DNA of 64,000 nt from Stutzerimonas stutzeri (GTDB taxonomy: Bacteria; Pseudomonadota; Gammaproteobacteria; Pseudomonadales; Pseudomonadaceae), in contig DGLA01000026.1 of NCBI GenBank assembly GCA_002387205.1, positions 62,001-126,000 of the forward strand, given 5' to 3'. This document shows, in pieces, positions 1-10,091 of the stretch. A model generated the notes under the pieces. The model saw only the letters and a program-made list of their open reading frames with translations. It did no database searches and was not told the DNA's origin. Every line of letters begins with the position of its first letter. Within the stretch, counting starts at the first letter, position 1. The position numbers and the translations under genes were made by a program.

Positions 1-309
1 GGTTTCCTTGCGCAGCTGATCGAGCAGCCGATTGGCCTGGTCCTTGGTGGCCGGGTTGTCTCCCTCGCGCAACGCGGTGCGCAAGGTCGGCAGGTCGCCA
101 AGGATGCGGGGCAGTACCTCATAGCGGCGCAGCGAGCCGAGCAGGTTGGCCACGTAGAGATCGAGGGTCTGGCGGTTCTGCTCGATCAGCTCGTTGCTGT
201 AGTAACGCTCGGCCAGCTGTTGCAATGGCCACAGCAGCGGCGCGAGCAGCAGGGCCAGCAGGGCCAGGTTGCGCCAGCGTGGGCGCCGGGGAGATACGGG
301 TGAGGTCAT
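1..309 (-). CDS. DctB-like sensor histidine kinase, N-terminal part (runs off the left edge)
   Basis: Only the first ~103 residues are in the window; the rest lies beyond base 1. The ATG at 307-309 starts a protein with a basic N-terminus, one hydrophobic membrane segment (about residues 13-28) and the beginning of a periplasmic helical sensor domain (RYYSNELIEQNRQTLDLYVA..). This arrangement fits DctB-type sensors of C4-dicarboxylate uptake, whose kinase domain would lie outside the window. In P. aeruginosa a dctB gene follows rmlBDAC, and here it follows rmlD by 105 bp on the same strand, which supports the call. A DctD-type response regulator would be expected further left. No kinase motif is visible, so the family call rests on the N-terminal pattern and synteny. 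Confidence 0.6.
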   Translation of the reverse strand, partial: MTSPVSPRRPRWRNLALLALLLAPLLWPLQQLAERYYSNELIEQNRQTLDLYVANLLGSLRRYEVLPRILGDLPTLRTALREGDNPATKDQANRLLDQLRKET

Positions 310-414
310 GCAGGTGCGCCTGTGGTTCGGGCACATTATGCACGTTCATGGCCTCGCTGGAGCTGCAGAAGCGCGTGTCATGCGACTGGTCATCCGGCTC
401 TGACGATGCGCCTG

Positions 415-1326
415 TCAGACGCCTTGCGCAGCCTTCAGGTCCTGCTGAACCGGGTCAGCGGATTGTTCGCCCAGGCACTGCTGCAGGGCGGTCTGCCAGT
501 CCGGCAGCCCCACGCCCCAGTCGCGCTGCAGCCGCGTGCAGTCCAGCCGCGAGTTAAGTGGACGCTGGGCGGCGGTGGGGTAGTCCTTCGAGTGAATGGG
601 GGTGAGTCTGGCCCGTAACCGGCCCTGCTGGCGGAGATCTTCGGCGATGCTGCAGGCGAACCCATACCAGGACGTTTCACCACTGGCTGTCAGGTGGTAA
701 AGCCCGCTGGCACTGCCCTCGCCGTTTCGCCACTTGCGCACCAGCTCGGCGGTAACCGAGGCAATGGTGCCGGCCCAGGTGGGTGAGCCGATCTCGTCAT
801 CGACCACTGAAAGCGTGTCGCGCTCCTGCAGCAAGCGCTGCATGGTCAGCAGGAAGTTGCGCCCGTGCTTCGAATAGACCCAGCTGGTGCGCAGGATGAG
901 ATGTTGCCCGCCCACCGCCTGGATGGCTTCTTCACCGGCCAGCTTGCTTGCGCCATAGACACTCAGCGGAGCGGGCCGATCCTCTTCCAGATACGGCGTC
1001 GGCTTGACACCTGAGAACACGTAGTCAGTGGAGTAGTGCACCAGCGGTATTCCCAGGCGTGCCGCTTCTTCGGCCAGCACCCCAGGTCCGATGGCGTTTA
1101 CCGCATAGGCCTGCTCACGCTTGCTCTGTGCAGCGTCCACCGCGGTGTAGGCCGCGGCGTTGATGATCAGGTCGGGACGTAGCAGGCGTACCTGCTGGCG
1201 GATCTGGCCCGGCTGTGCCAGGTCCAGCGAGTGATGACCCAGGGCGAGAACCTTTCCATCACCGGCGAGTGCCCGTTGCAGCTCCTGGGACAGCTGTCCC
1301 GTGCTGCCGGTGATGAGGATCTTCAC
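415..1326 (-). CDS. rmlD: dTDP-4-dehydrorhamnose reductase
   Basis: This gene makes the last step of dTDP-L-rhamnose synthesis, the NAD(P)H reduction of dTDP-4-keto-L-rhamnose; rhamnose goes into lipopolysaccharide and rhamnolipids. The protein has 303 residues, usual for RmlD. It opens with the Rossmann motif [13 protein letters not shown], has the short-chain dehydrogenase YGASK motif (catalytic Tyr and Lys) near residue 130, and STDYVFSG just before it. It is the last gene of a minus-strand rmlBACD operon, and its ATG overlaps the rmlC stop by 4 bp, which implies translational coupling. The stretch 310-414 to the next gene holds nothing that I recognise. Confidence 0.96.
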   Translation of the reverse strand: MKILITGSTGQLSQELQRALAGDGKVLALGHHSLDLAQPGQIRQQVRLLRPDLIINAAAYTAVDAAQSKREQAYAVNAIGPGVLAEEAARLGIPLVHYSTDYVFSGVKPTPYLEEDRPAPLSVYGASKLAGEEAIQAVGGQHLILRTSWVYSKHGRNFLLTMQRLLQERDTLSVVDDEIGSPTWAGTIASVTAELVRKWRNGEGSASGLYHLTASGETSWYGFACSIAEDLRQQGRLRARLTPIHSKDYPTAAQRPLNSRLDCTRLQRDWGVGLPDWQTALQQCLGEQSADPVQQDLKAAQGV

Positions 1327-1868
1327 GCAAACAGCTCCGCTTCGCTGAGCACCTTGCCGTCGATGTCCTTCTGCGACAGCTGGGGCGGTTCCTCGAAGGG
1401 CCAGTCGATGCCGATCTGCGGATCATTCCAGAGCAGCGAGCGCTCGTGGGCCGGCGCGTAGTAATCGGTGGTCTTGTAGAGGAACTCGGCGCTCTCGCTG
1501 AGCACCACGAAGCCATGCGCAAAGCCTTCGGGAATCCACAGCTGACGCTGGTTTTGCGCGCTCAGATGGCAGCCGACCCAGCGCCCGAACGTCGGCGAGC
1601 TGCGACGCAGATCGACGGCTACGTCGAACACTTCTCCGGCTACCACACGCACCAGCTTTCCCTGGGGCTGCTGGATCTGATAATGCAGCCCGCGCAGCAC
1701 GCCGCGCTGGGATTTGGAATGGTTGTCCTGCACGAAGCTGCGCTTGAGCCCCGTTGCCGCTTCGAAAGCGGCAGCGTTGAAGCTCTCATAGAAGAAACCG
1801 CGCTCGTCGCCGAAGACCTTGGGTTCGATGATCAGCACGTCGGGGATATCGGTGGCGACGACCTTCAT
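1323..1868 (-). CDS. rmlC: dTDP-4-dehydrorhamnose 3,5-epimerase
   Basis: RmlC epimerises C3 and C5 of dTDP-4-keto-6-deoxyglucose, the third step of dTDP-L-rhamnose synthesis. The 181-residue cupin protein has the family landmarks in order: [13 protein letters not shown] near the N-terminus, the [10 protein letters not shown] segment carrying the catalytic His, then [13 protein letters not shown] with the active-site Tyr, and a C-terminal DPQIGIDWP motif. Length is typical. It overlaps rmlA (upstream) and rmlD (downstream) by 4 bp each, so the four rml genes are probably made from one transcript starting before rmlB. Confidence 0.96.
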   Translation of the reverse strand: MKVVATDIPDVLIIEPKVFGDERGFFYESFNAAAFEAATGLKRSFVQDNHSKSQRGVLRGLHYQIQQPQGKLVRVVAGEVFDVAVDLRRSSPTFGRWVGCHLSAQNQRQLWIPEGFAHGFVVLSESAEFLYKTTDYYAPAHERSLLWNDPQIGIDWPFEEPPQLSQKDIDGKVLSEAELFA

Positions 1869-2737
1869 GCGTCTTCACCGGCCAGCTTGAACAGGTACTG
1901 ACCGTAGCCGGTCTTGCCCAGAGCGTCGGCGCGACGCAGCAGCTGCTCGCGGTCGATCCACTTGTGCTGGTAGGCAATCTCTTCCAGGCAGGCGACTTTC
2001 AGGCCCTGGCGGTGCTCGATGGTCTGCACGTACTGAGAGGCTTCCAGCAGGCTGTCGTGGGTGCCGGTGTCCAGCCAGGCGAAGCCGCGGCCGAAGCGCT
2101 CGACATTCAGATCGCCGCGTTCGAGATAGGCATTGTTGACGTCGGTGATTTCGAGTTCGCCACGCGGCGATGGCTTGATCGACTTGGCGATCTCGACCAC
2201 GTCGTTGTCGTAGAAGTACAGGCCGGTCACCGCGTAGCTGGACTTCGGTTTCTTTGGCTTCTCCTCGATGGACAGCGCCTTGCCGTCCTCGTCGAAGTCG
2301 ATCACGCCGAAGCGCTCCGGGTCCTTGACCCAGTAGCCGAACACCGTCGCGCCTTTTTCCTGACGGGATGCGCGCTGCAGCTTCTCGGTGAAATGCTGGC
2401 CATGGAAGATGTTGTCGCCGAGGATCAGGCACACCGAATCGTCGCCGATGAAGTCTTCGCCGATCAGGAATGCCTGGGCCAGACCGTCCGGCGATGGCTG
2501 CTCGGCGTAGCTGAAGCTGACGCCGAACTGGCTGCCGTCACCCAGCAGGTTCTTGTACTGCGGCAAATCCTGAGGGGTGGAGATCAGCAATATGTCGCGG
2601 ATGCCGGCGAGCATCAGCACCGAGATCGGGTAGTAGGCCATCGGCTTGTCGTAGATCGGCAGCAGCTGCTTGGATACGCCAAGGGTGATGGGGTGCAGAC
2701 GGGTGCCGGAGCCTCCGGCGAGGATGATTCCTTTCAT
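1865..2737 (-). CDS. rmlA: glucose-1-phosphate thymidylyltransferase
   Basis: RmlA joins glucose-1-phosphate and dTTP to dTDP-glucose, the first and feedback-regulated step of the pathway. The 290-residue protein starts [18 protein letters not shown], the nucleotidyltransferase signature, followed by [12 protein letters not shown] (sugar-phosphate site) and LGDNIFHG (metal-binding Asp). Length and motifs match the family closely. It lies second in the operon, overlapping rmlB (stop) and rmlC (start) by ATGA-type junctions. Confidence 0.97.
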   Translation of the reverse strand: MKGIILAGGSGTRLHPITLGVSKQLLPIYDKPMAYYPISVLMLAGIRDILLISTPQDLPQYKNLLGDGSQFGVSFSYAEQPSPDGLAQAFLIGEDFIGDDSVCLILGDNIFHGQHFTEKLQRASRQEKGATVFGYWVKDPERFGVIDFDEDGKALSIEEKPKKPKSSYAVTGLYFYDNDVVEIAKSIKPSPRGELEITDVNNAYLERGDLNVERFGRGFAWLDTGTHDSLLEASQYVQTIEHRQGLKVACLEEIAYQHKWIDREQLLRRADALGKTGYGQYLFKLAGEDA

Positions 2738-3804
2738 GCGTTCTCCAGCGCGCCAAGGCGCTCACGTTGATAGCTGCCGTCCTGGACGCGACGGCACCAT
2801 TCCAGATTGTTCAGGTACCACTGCACGGTCTTGCGCAGGCCGGTCTCGAAGGTCTCCTGCGGGACCCAGCCGAGTTCGCGCTCGATCTTGCTGGCGTCGA
2901 TGGCGTAGCGCAGGTCATGCCCCGGGCGGTCCTTGACGAAGGTGATCAGGTCTTCGAAACGCTCGACGCCCTCGGGCTTCTCGGGGGCCAGCTCTTCGAG
3001 CAGGGTGCAGATGCCGCGTACCACGTCGATGTTCTTCTGCTCGTTGTGCCCGCCGATGTTGTAGGTCTCGCCCACCTCGCCTTCGCTGACCACCTTGAAC
3101 AGCGCACGCGCATGGTCCTCGACGAACAGCCAGTCGCGTACCTGGGCGCCATTGCCGTAGACCGGCAGCGGCTTGCCATCCAAGGCGTTGAGGATCACCA
3201 GCGGGATCAGCTTCTCGGGGAAGTGATAGGGCCCGTAGTTGTTCGAGCAGTTGGTGATCAGCACCGGCAGGCCGTAGGTGCGCTGCCAGGCGCGGACCAG
3301 ATGATCGGACGACGCCTTGCTGGCCGAATACGGCGAGCTCGGCGCGTAGGGCGTGGTTTCGGTGAACAGATCGTCGACGCCGTGCAGGTCGCCGTACACC
3401 TCATCGGTGGAAATATGATGGAAGCGGAAGGCCTCGCGGCGCTCGGCTGGCAGCGACTGCCAATAGGCACGGGTCGCTTCGAGCAGCTGGTATGTACCGA
3501 CGATGTTGGTCTGGATGAATTCAGCCGGCCCGTCGATGGAGCGGTCGACATGGGATTCGGCGGCCAGATGCATGATGGCGTCCGGCTGGAATTCCAATAG
3601 CGCTTCGCCTACACGCTCGCGATCGGCAATGTCGGCCTGGATGAATTGATAACGATCACTGCCATCGACCTCGGCCAGCGACTCGAGGTTGCCGGCATAG
3701 GTCAGCTTGTCCAGATTGAGGACGCTGTGCTCGGTGTCGTGGATGAGATGACGGATCAGAGCAGAGCCGATGAATCCGGCTCCGCCGGTAACGAGAATGC
3801 GCAT
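2734..3804 (-). CDS. rmlB: dTDP-glucose 4,6-dehydratase
   Basis: RmlB converts dTDP-glucose to dTDP-4-keto-6-deoxyglucose using bound NAD+. I start it at the ATG at 3802-3804 ([16 protein letters not shown]), giving 356 residues, the usual length. The open frame continues about 114 codons further upstream, but that part has no family resemblance. AAGGA lies about 10 nt before the chosen ATG. Other landmarks are the [10 protein letters not shown] segment (catalytic Thr/Asp/Glu region) and YSASK with the catalytic Tyr and Lys. It is the first gene of the rml operon; the leader upstream contains an 8-bp hairpin at 3854-3874. Confidence 0.96.
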   Translation of the reverse strand: MRILVTGGAGFIGSALIRHLIHDTEHSVLNLDKLTYAGNLESLAEVDGSDRYQFIQADIADRERVGEALLEFQPDAIMHLAAESHVDRSIDGPAEFIQTNIVGTYQLLEATRAYWQSLPAERREAFRFHHISTDEVYGDLHGVDDLFTETTPYAPSSPYSASKASSDHLVRAWQRTYGLPVLITNCSNNYGPYHFPEKLIPLVILNALDGKPLPVYGNGAQVRDWLFVEDHARALFKVVSEGEVGETYNIGGHNEQKNIDVVRGICTLLEELAPEKPEGVERFEDLITFVKDRPGHDLRYAIDASKIERELGWVPQETFETGLRKTVQWYLNNLEWCRRVQDGSYQRERLGALENA

Positions 3805-4125
3805 GATGATAGGCTTCCTTGGCGCGCTACTAGAGCTACAGGCTCTTGGCATGTCGGCAGGATAGACCTGCCGAAAATACAAAAATTCCCGTCCGGGCCA
3901 GAGCCATCGAGACGGTGTTGATCTGCCGGTCGCGTTTTTCAGCGGGCATACCGGCCGAACGGAGCGAGGATGCGCGTCGGCACCCTTGTGCCTTGACTCG
4001 TGCGCCAGCACGGTGAATCGCTTGGCCTGTGTCGATGAACTGACGATTCGACCAAAGGGGCAGCGTCGACAAGGGATAAAACTGCAGTAATATCTCTTTG
4101 ATATCAATTGCTTGGTGGCAATGGA
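3805..4125. other. Divergent intergenic region before rmlB and the small gene at 4126
   Basis: About 320 bp without a supported gene. It must hold the rml promoter (leftward) and that of the small gene (rightward). Visible structures are a perfect 8-bp stem with a 5-nt loop at 3854-3874 (TCGGCAGG / CCTGCCGA), which would be in the rmlB leader, and the 10-bp palindrome TTGATATCAA at 4098-4107, 18 bp before the ATG at 4126. I see no convincing -35/-10 pair for either gene. Confidence 0.5.
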
Positions 4126-4392
4126 ATGCATCCAAACGACGCGCAACTTGCCGAGTTGCTGAGCCTGACCTCACGCAGTCTGGCGCAACTGAGCGAAGCC
4201 CTGACCAGCTTTTCGCTCGAAATGCTGGCCAGCCAGGATCCGGCTGTGCGCATCGCCAGCCGCCGCATGCTGTCACGTGTGGCGCTGATCCAGTCAGCTG
4301 CGGGCCTGCCGCCGCAGCTGTCAGGCACGCCTGGCGAAACCGATCTGTCCAGCATGGGGGCTGGCGAGACGTGGAAAACCTCGGGAGGGTAA
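4126..4392 (+). CDS. small hypothetical protein, 88 aa
   Basis: I do not recognise this protein. The ATG at 4126 ([14 protein letters not shown]..) is preceded by TGGTGG at a plausible distance; an in-frame TTG lies 18 bp further upstream. The first ~55 residues are rich in Leu, Ala and Ser with heptad-like spacing, so they are probably helical; the last ~30 are Gly/Pro/Ser/Thr-rich and probably unstructured. No signal peptide or membrane segment is seen. It stands alone between the divergent rml operon and the convergent exporter operon. The reading frame is coding-like in third-position GC, but the gene could be spurious. Confidence 0.5.
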   Translation: MHPNDAQLAELLSLTSRSLAQLSEALTSFSLEMLASQDPAVRIASRRMLSRVALIQSAAGLPPQLSGTPGETDLSSMGAGETWKTSGG

Positions 4393-4414
4393 GGTCCCGA
4401 GCTGGCGGTCAACG

Positions 4415-5542
4415 CTAGTGCAGCGACTTGCGCAGCCGCGACAGCGCACCGACGAAGAACACCGCGCCGATCACCGCCAGCGCCAGCAGCTGCGGCCAGA
4501 CGATGGCCACGTCGGCGCTGCGGAACAGGATCGCCTGCGCCAGTTCGACGAAATGCGTTGTCGGCGCCACCAGCATGATGTTCTGCACGGGCTCCGGCAT
4601 GCTCTCGCGCGGCGTCACGCCGCCGGAGAGGATCTGCAGCGGGATCAGCGTGAGGATCACCAGCAGGCCCAGCTGCGGCATGGAGCGCGCCACCGTGCCG
4701 AAGAAGATGCCCATGGAGGTGGCGGCGAACAGGTGCAGCGCCGCGCCGCCGGCGAACAGCCACAGCGAGCCCTGGATCGGGATGTCCAGCCAGCCCTCGA
4801 CGACGAAGCGCAGGGCGAACGCCGCTGCCGCCAGCACCACCAGACCCATCGCCCAGACCTTGCCGACCATGATCTCGAACGGCGTCACCGGCATCACCAG
4901 GAGGTGCTCGATGGTGCCGTGCTCGCGCTCGCGGATCAGCGCCGCACCGGTGAGGATGATCGCCAGCATGGTGATCTGGTTGATCACCTCGTTCACCGCG
5001 CCGAACCAGGCACGGCTGAGGTTGGGGTTGAACGCGGTGCGCACCACCGCTTCGACCGGCAGCGCGTCTTCGCTGCGGTAGCGGCGAACGAACTCGGCGG
5101 TCTCGCTGGCGATGATCTGCTGGATGTGCCCGGCGCCGGTGAAGGCCTGGCTGACCTGGGTGGCATCGACGTTGAGCTGAATGGTCGGCTGGCGGCCGGC
5201 GAGCAGGTCCTGCTGGAAGCGCGGCGGGATGTTCAGGGTGAAGGTGTAGAGGCCGTCGTCCATGCCGCTGTCCATCTCCTGATGGCTGATGGCCTTCGGC
5301 TCGATGAAGTAGGGCAGCTGAAAGGCGTTGATGATGCGCAGCGACGCCTGCGAGCGGTCCTCGTCGACCACTGCGATGCTGGCGCGGTGCGGCGCCTCGG
5401 GAATTGCCGTGGCGCCTTCGTAGATCGCCACGGTGAACGAATAGATGATCAGCACCAGCATCGCCGGGTCGCGGTAAAGGCTGCGCAGCTCCTTGAGGCC
5501 GAGCTGGAAGATGTTGCCGAGCTTGCGTCGCAGGCCGCCCAT
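4415..5542 (-). CDS. ABC exporter permease, YhhJ-like
   Basis: Integral membrane subunit of an ABC-2 type exporter, 375 residues. One membrane helix near residues 26-45 is followed by a large extracytoplasmic domain (about 50-175), then about five helices from residue 185 onward, with the family-type segment ALIREREHGTIEHLLVMPVT. It is the last gene of a HlyD / double-ATPase-permease / permease operon in the same order as E. coli yhiI-rbbA-yhhJ, starting 1 bp after the stop of the ATPase gene. With the second permease domain in the upstream gene it probably forms the channel. The substrate is unknown. Confidence 0.88.
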   Translation of the reverse strand: MGGLRRKLGNIFQLGLKELRSLYRDPAMLVLIIYSFTVAIYEGATAIPEAPHRASIAVVDEDRSQASLRIINAFQLPYFIEPKAISHQEMDSGMDDGLYTFTLNIPPRFQQDLLAGRQPTIQLNVDATQVSQAFTGAGHIQQIIASETAEFVRRYRSEDALPVEAVVRTAFNPNLSRAWFGAVNEVINQITMLAIILTGAALIREREHGTIEHLLVMPVTPFEIMVGKVWAMGLVVLAAAAFALRFVVEGWLDIPIQGSLWLFAGGAALHLFAATSMGIFFGTVARSMPQLGLLVILTLIPLQILSGGVTPRESMPEPVQNIMLVAPTTHFVELAQAILFRSADVAIVWPQLLALAVIGAVFFVGALSRLRKSLH

Positions 5543-5543
5543 G

Positions 5544-8285
5544 TCATTTCTCCTGCTTGCGCAGGCCGGCGACGCTGAGCAGGGTCAGCAGCGGAATGGC
5601 CAGCAGCATGGGAATGAAATAGGGATACAGCTCGGCCAGCCCGAGCGCCTTGGAGAATACCCCGCGGCTGATGATCAGGAAGTGGCTGGTCGGGTAGAGC
5701 TTGCCGATGAAGGCGCCGGCGCCCTCCATCGCCGAGACCGGGTGGATCAGTCCGGAGAACTGGATCGCCGGCAGCAGGGTGACGATGGTGGTGCCGAAGA
5801 TCGCCGCGATCTGGCTGTTGAGGATCGCTGACATCAGCAGCCCCAGGCCGGTGGCGCAGGTGACGTAGAGCAGCGCGCCGAGGCAGAGGGTGAGGACGCT
5901 GCCCTTGACTGGAATGCCGAAGACGAACACCGTCAGCAGCACCAGGGTGGCGAAGTTGAACATGCCCAGCGCGATATAGGGCAGCTGCTTGCCGAGCAGG
6001 AATTCCAGGCGGGTGGTCGGGGTGACGTAGAAGTTGGTGATCGAGCCCAGTTCCTTTTCGCGCACCACGCCGAGGGCGGTGAGCATCGCCGGGATCATCA
6101 TCAGCAGCAGCGGGATCATCGCCGGCGCCATGGCCGGCAGGCTCTGCACGTCAGGGTTGTAGCGGTAGCGGATGGCGACATCGGCCGGTGCCAGCTGCCC
6201 TTCGACACCGGCCTCGCGGGCCAGCTGCTGCAGGTAGTTGAGGTGGATGCCCTGCACATAGCCCTTGATGGTGTCGGCGCGCATCGGCATGGCGCCATCG
6301 ATCCAGAACGCGACCTGGGGCACCGCGCCGCGCTTGAGGTCGCGGCCGAAGTTCGGCGGAATCTCCACGGCCAGGCTGATGTCGTTGCTGCGCATGCGCT
6401 GGTCCAGCTCGGCATGGTTGGCCAGCGGCGCCTTCTCGATGAAGTAGCGCGAGCCGGCCATGTTCAGCAGGTAGTGCTGGCTGGTGGTGGTCTGGTCACG
6501 GTCGAGCACGGCGTAGGTCAGGTTCTCCACGTCGAAGCTGACCCCGTAACCCATGATGAACATCAGCAGCACGCTGCCGAGCATTGCCAGCGTCGCGCGG
6601 ATCGGGTCGCGGCGCAGCTCCATGGCTTCGCGGCGGGTGTAGCTGAGCAGACGGCGCAGGCTGAAGCGGGCCTGGCGTCCGTTATTGCCTGTGGCCTGGG
6701 TGGGCTTGCTCGGTGCGGCGGGCGGCGTTGCCGGCTGCTCGCCCGCCTGTGCGGCGGCGGCTTCCTCCAGGTAGGCGATAAAGGTCTGTTCCAGCGTCGG
6801 CAGCCCGCGCTTGGCCATCAGCGCCTGCGGCGTGTCGCTGTCGAGCACTCGCCCGGCGTGCATCAGCGAGATGCGGTCGCAGCGCAGCGCCTCGTTCATG
6901 AAGTGGGTGGAGATGAAGATGGTCACGCCGTCCTCGCGCGACAGCTGCACCAGGAGTTCCCAGAAGCCGTCACGGGCGACCGGGTCGACCCCGGAGGTGG
7001 GTTCGTCGAGGATCAGGATCTCCGGGTTGTGGATCACCGCCACCGCCAGCGACAGGCGCTGGCGCACGCCCAGCGGCAGGCTGCTGGGCAGGCTCTCGGC
7101 GTCGCCGGTGAGGTCGAAGCGTTCGAGCATCTCCTGCACCCGCGCGTCGCGCCGCTCTGCCGGCAGGTGGAACAGCCGCGCGTGCAGGTCGAGGTTCTGT
7201 CGCACGCTCAGCTCGCTGTACAGCGAGAAGGCCTGGGACATGTAGCCGACGCGCTGGCGGGTCTGCATGTCGTGCGGGTCCACCGGCTTGCCGAACAGCA
7301 GCGCCTCGCCCTCGCTGGCGGGCAGCAGGCCGGTGAGCATCTTCATGGTGGTGGTCTTGCCGCAGCCGTTGGAGCCGAGGAAACCAAAGATCTCGCCGCG
7401 GGCGATGCGGAAATTGACCCGGTCCACGGCGACGAAATCGCCGAAGCGCATGGTCAGCCCGTGGGCCTCGATGGCGATGCTGTCGCTCGCCGGCTGCGGC
7501 GGGATGATCAGCTCGCGGTGCCCGCTGCGCTTGGCTTCCGGCAGCAGGCGGATGAAGGCCTGCTCCAGGGAGTCGCTGCCGGTGCGCGCCAGGAGTTCGG
7601 CCGGCGTGCCGGTGGCCAGCACCTGGCCGGCGTCCATCGCCACCAGATGGTCGAAGCGCTGCGCCTCGTCCATGTAGGCGGTGGCCACCAGCACGCTCAT
7701 CTGCGGGCGCTCGCTGCGGATGCGCTCGATCAGCTCCCAGAACTGCGCACGCGACAGCGGGTCGACGCCGGTGGTGGGCTCGTCGAGGATCAACAGGTCG
7801 GGGTCGTGGATCAGCGCGCAGCAGAGGCCGAGCTTCTGCTTCATGCCGCCGGAGAGCTTGCCCGCCGGGCGCTCGACGAAGGGCGCCAGGCCCGTGCTGC
7901 GGGTCAGCTCGGCGATGCGCCAGCGCCGCTCGGCGGCGTCCTGGCCGAACAGCCGGCCAAAGAACTCGAGGTTCTCGAACACCGTCAGCGTCGGGTAGAG
8001 GTTCTTGCCCAGGCCCTGGGGCATGTAGGCGATGCGCGGGCAGACCGCGCGGCGGTGGCCGGCATCGCCCATGTCGCCGTCGAGCACCTGCACATGGCCC
8101 TGCTGCAGCTTGCGCGCACCGGCGATCAGCGCCAGCAGGCTGGACTTGCCGACGCCGTCCGGACCGATCAGGCCAACCATGCAGCGTGCCGGCAGGCTCA
8201 GGCTGAGGTCATCCAGCGCGCGGGTCTTGCCGTACTGCAGGCTTACGCCGCTGATCTCGGCGACCGGGGCAGGGGACTGGTTCAT
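5544..8285 (-). CDS. double ABC ATPase fused to permease, RbbA/YhiH-like
   Basis: A 913-residue fusion with two nucleotide-binding domains followed by an ABC-2 membrane domain. The first ATPase (about 15-260) has [17 protein letters not shown] and [11 protein letters not shown]; the second (about 290-510) has GSNGCGKTT, a degenerate signature LPLGVRQR and [12 protein letters not shown] Pro/Ala linker leads to a permease part of about six helices with a large external loop (about 560-910). The start is the ATG at 8283-8285 ([10 protein letters not shown]), which overlaps the stop of the HlyD gene by 4 bp. E. coli RbbA was described as a ribosome-associated ATPase, but with a membrane-fusion partner next door an exporter role is more likely. 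Confidence 0.9.
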   Translation of the reverse strand: MNQSPAPVAEISGVSLQYGKTRALDDLSLSLPARCMVGLIGPDGVGKSSLLALIAGARKLQQGHVQVLDGDMGDAGHRRAVCPRIAYMPQGLGKNLYPTLTVFENLEFFGRLFGQDAAERRWRIAELTRSTGLAPFVERPAGKLSGGMKQKLGLCCALIHDPDLLILDEPTTGVDPLSRAQFWELIERIRSERPQMSVLVATAYMDEAQRFDHLVAMDAGQVLATGTPAELLARTGSDSLEQAFIRLLPEAKRSGHRELIIPPQPASDSIAIEAHGLTMRFGDFVAVDRVNFRIARGEIFGFLGSNGCGKTTTMKMLTGLLPASEGEALLFGKPVDPHDMQTRQRVGYMSQAFSLYSELSVRQNLDLHARLFHLPAERRDARVQEMLERFDLTGDAESLPSSLPLGVRQRLSLAVAVIHNPEILILDEPTSGVDPVARDGFWELLVQLSREDGVTIFISTHFMNEALRCDRISLMHAGRVLDSDTPQALMAKRGLPTLEQTFIAYLEEAAAAQAGEQPATPPAAPSKPTQATGNNGRQARFSLRRLLSYTRREAMELRRDPIRATLAMLGSVLLMFIMGYGVSFDVENLTYAVLDRDQTTTSQHYLLNMAGSRYFIEKAPLANHAELDQRMRSNDISLAVEIPPNFGRDLKRGAVPQVAFWIDGAMPMRADTIKGYVQGIHLNYLQQLAREAGVEGQLAPADVAIRYRYNPDVQSLPAMAPAMIPLLLMMIPAMLTALGVVREKELGSITNFYVTPTTRLEFLLGKQLPYIALGMFNFATLVLLTVFVFGIPVKGSVLTLCLGALLYVTCATGLGLLMSAILNSQIAAIFGTTIVTLLPAIQFSGLIHPVSAMEGAGAFIGKLYPTSHFLIISRGVFSKALGLAELYPYFIPMLLAIPLLTLLSVAGLRKQEK

Positions 8286-9358
8286 CTGCCGACATTGATC
8301 TGCAGGTGCGCCGGCCATTCGGCGTCCGCGTCCAGCTTGAGGTAGGCGACGCCCGGCAGGCCGGTCTTGACCTGCTCCATGTGCTTTCTCAGCAACTCGG
8401 GATCGATCCGCGCCTTGACCCGGAACATCAGCTTCTCGCGCTCGCTTTCGGTTTCAACGGTCTTCGGCGTGAATTGCGCCACGCTGGCCACATAACTGAC
8501 CTTGGCGGGGATCACGTACTGCGGTGCGGCGTCGATCACCAGGCGGACCTCGGCGCCGATCGCCACGCGACCGGCCTGACGTTCGGGCAGGAAGAAGGTC
8601 ATGTAGACGTCGGCCAGGTCCACCAGATTGAGCAGCTTGCCGCCGGCGCCGAGCACCTCGCCCGGTTGCGCCACGCGGTACTGCACGCGGGCCGCGCGGT
8701 CGGTCTTCAGCTCGCTGTCGCGGATGTCCGCCTGCAGCCGTGTGACGCTCGCCCGTGCGGCCTCGACCGCGGACTCCGCCTCGACCACCTGCGATTTGGC
8801 CGCGGCGATGCCGGCCTCGGTCGATAAGACTTGCGCACGCGCTGCGGCCAGCGCCGCCTGCAGGCTTTGCATGCTGGCGAGATCGTCATCGAGCTGCTGT
8901 CGCGCCATGGCGTTGCGCGCGACCAGGGTTTCGGTGCGCTGGTAGCGTTTCTGCGCCGCCGTCAGTTCAGCGCGGCGCTGGACCACCAATGCCTCGGCAG
9001 TGGCCTTCTCGCTTTCCCGCTGGGCCACCATGGCCTGTGCGGTGAGGATGGCGTTTTCGGCCTGGCGGACTTGCGCTCGCGCCTGGTTCAGCTGGGCCTC
9101 CAGCACCTCGGTGTCCATGCGCGCCAGCACCTGGCCCGGCTGGACGAAGTCGCCTTCATCGACGGTGATCTCCAGCACCCGCCCCGGGCTCTTGGTGGCG
9201 ACGTCGATTTCGGTGGCCTCGATGCGGCCGTTGCCGCTGGCGAAGGCATCGCCCAGCCCCTGGGGCCGTAGCTCGCTCCAGACCAGCAGGGCGATCACGG
9301 CGGCGACACCGACGATCGCCAGGGTTTTGAGCGCAGTGCGCGAGAGAGCCAGGTTCAT
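8282..9358 (-). CDS. HlyD-family membrane fusion (periplasmic adaptor) protein
   Basis: A 358-residue adaptor that would link the inner-membrane ABC exporter encoded downstream to an outer-membrane channel. It has an N-terminal membrane anchor (about residues 10-28), a biotinyl-lipoyl-like half-motif ([20 protein letters not shown]), a long Ala/Gln/Glu-rich coiled-coil hairpin (about 90-215), and a beta-barrel domain with the usual [14 protein letters not shown] segment. It is first in the operon. No outer-membrane factor gene is nearby, so a shared TolC-like protein is probably used. Nothing notable is seen in the 112 bp upstream except a short GCCGGC inverted repeat. Confidence 0.92.
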   Translation of the reverse strand: MNLALSRTALKTLAIVGVAAVIALLVWSELRPQGLGDAFASGNGRIEATEIDVATKSPGRVLEITVDEGDFVQPGQVLARMDTEVLEAQLNQARAQVRQAENAILTAQAMVAQRESEKATAEALVVQRRAELTAAQKRYQRTETLVARNAMARQQLDDDLASMQSLQAALAAARAQVLSTEAGIAAAKSQVVEAESAVEAARASVTRLQADIRDSELKTDRAARVQYRVAQPGEVLGAGGKLLNLVDLADVYMTFFLPERQAGRVAIGAEVRLVIDAAPQYVIPAKVSYVASVAQFTPKTVETESEREKLMFRVKARIDPELLRKHMEQVKTGLPGVAYLKLDADAEWPAHLQINVGR

Positions 9359-9470
9359 GTATCGCTCCGGATGAGGAGAGTCGAAGCCATCCTAGAACTG
9401 TTTGGCTGACAATGCGCTCACTCAGATCAAGCCGGCGACGATTAGCCGGCCCGTCGGGCGCCGCGTGGGC

Positions 9471-10091
9471 TCAGTCGAGCGTGCGGGCGTGTTCGAGGGT
9501 CCATTGCAGTACGTCGGCGCTGAGCCGGTCGCCGGCCTGGCCGAACGCCTCGACGACGCGTTCGACGTCGGTGCCGGTGCTCGGCTGCCGCACTTCGAAA
9601 CGGCGGTTGGCGAGGGTGCGCTGGTTGTGCCGATCGACCAGTCGCGCATCGAGGGTCACGACCACTTCCGGTTTGCCGTCGACATAGACGGCCTGGAAGG
9701 CGCGCAGATCGCTGTGCAGGCTGAGGTCGGCATAGAGGTTGACGTCTTCATTGCTCACCGAAGGCATGCGGCCGTCGCGCTGGAAGGCCTCGATCAGCCG
9801 ATCGCGCAGCAGCACCGGCGCAGCGTCGCTCCAGCGCGCACCGCCGTAGGCACTGATCTGGTTGCCCTGCGGCACCACAGCGATGCGCTGGCCGGCAAGG
9901 ACGCGGTTGGCCTGCGGCGTGTTGATGCGCAGTGCCTGCTGCGTGGCAGGCTCGCTGGCCTGCTGCGGCGTGGATGTAACCGGCAGCAGAAAGATCCGCA
10001 GATTCTCCGATTCCGGCAGGATCGAACAGGCCGCGACGGCGGTGAGCAGCCCGAACAGGGCGAGGCGCGGCAGGGAACGGTGAAGGCTCAT
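9471..10091 (-). CDS. ABC-type transport auxiliary lipoprotein
   Basis: A 206-residue lipoprotein. The N-terminus is a signal peptide ending in a lipobox-like TAVAAC with the lipidated Cys at about position 22. The remainder resembles the auxiliary lipoproteins encoded with Mla/Pqi-like lipid transporters (COG3218/PqiC type), with segments such as RIAVVPQGNQISAYGGARWS. It is the last gene of the four-gene operon and overlaps the MCE gene by 4 bp. It probably sits at the inner face of the outer membrane and helps pass lipid between membranes; the transport direction cannot be told from sequence. Confidence 0.85.
   Translation of the reverse strand: MSLHRSLPRLALFGLLTAVAACSILPESENLRIFLLPVTSTPQQASEPATQQALRINTPQANRVLAGQRIAVVPQGNQISAYGGARWSDAAPVLLRDRLIEAFQRDGRMPSVSNEDVNLYADLSLHSDLRAFQAVYVDGKPEVVVTLDARLVDRHNQRTLANRRFEVRQPSTGTDVERVVEAFGQAGDRLSADVLQWTLEHARTLD

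Noticed and set aside
3805..4146. N-terminal extension of rmlB to 4146
   Set aside because: The 114 extra residues show no family similarity; the Rossmann start [11 protein letters not shown] with an upstream AAGGA marks the true start at 3804.
6243..8345. Long plus-strand open frame of 700 codons opposite the ABC ATPase gene
   Set aside because: It is an antisense shadow of a GC-rich gene with His/Arg/Gly-rich nonsense composition and no motif; the minus-strand frame has two complete ABC ATPase domains.
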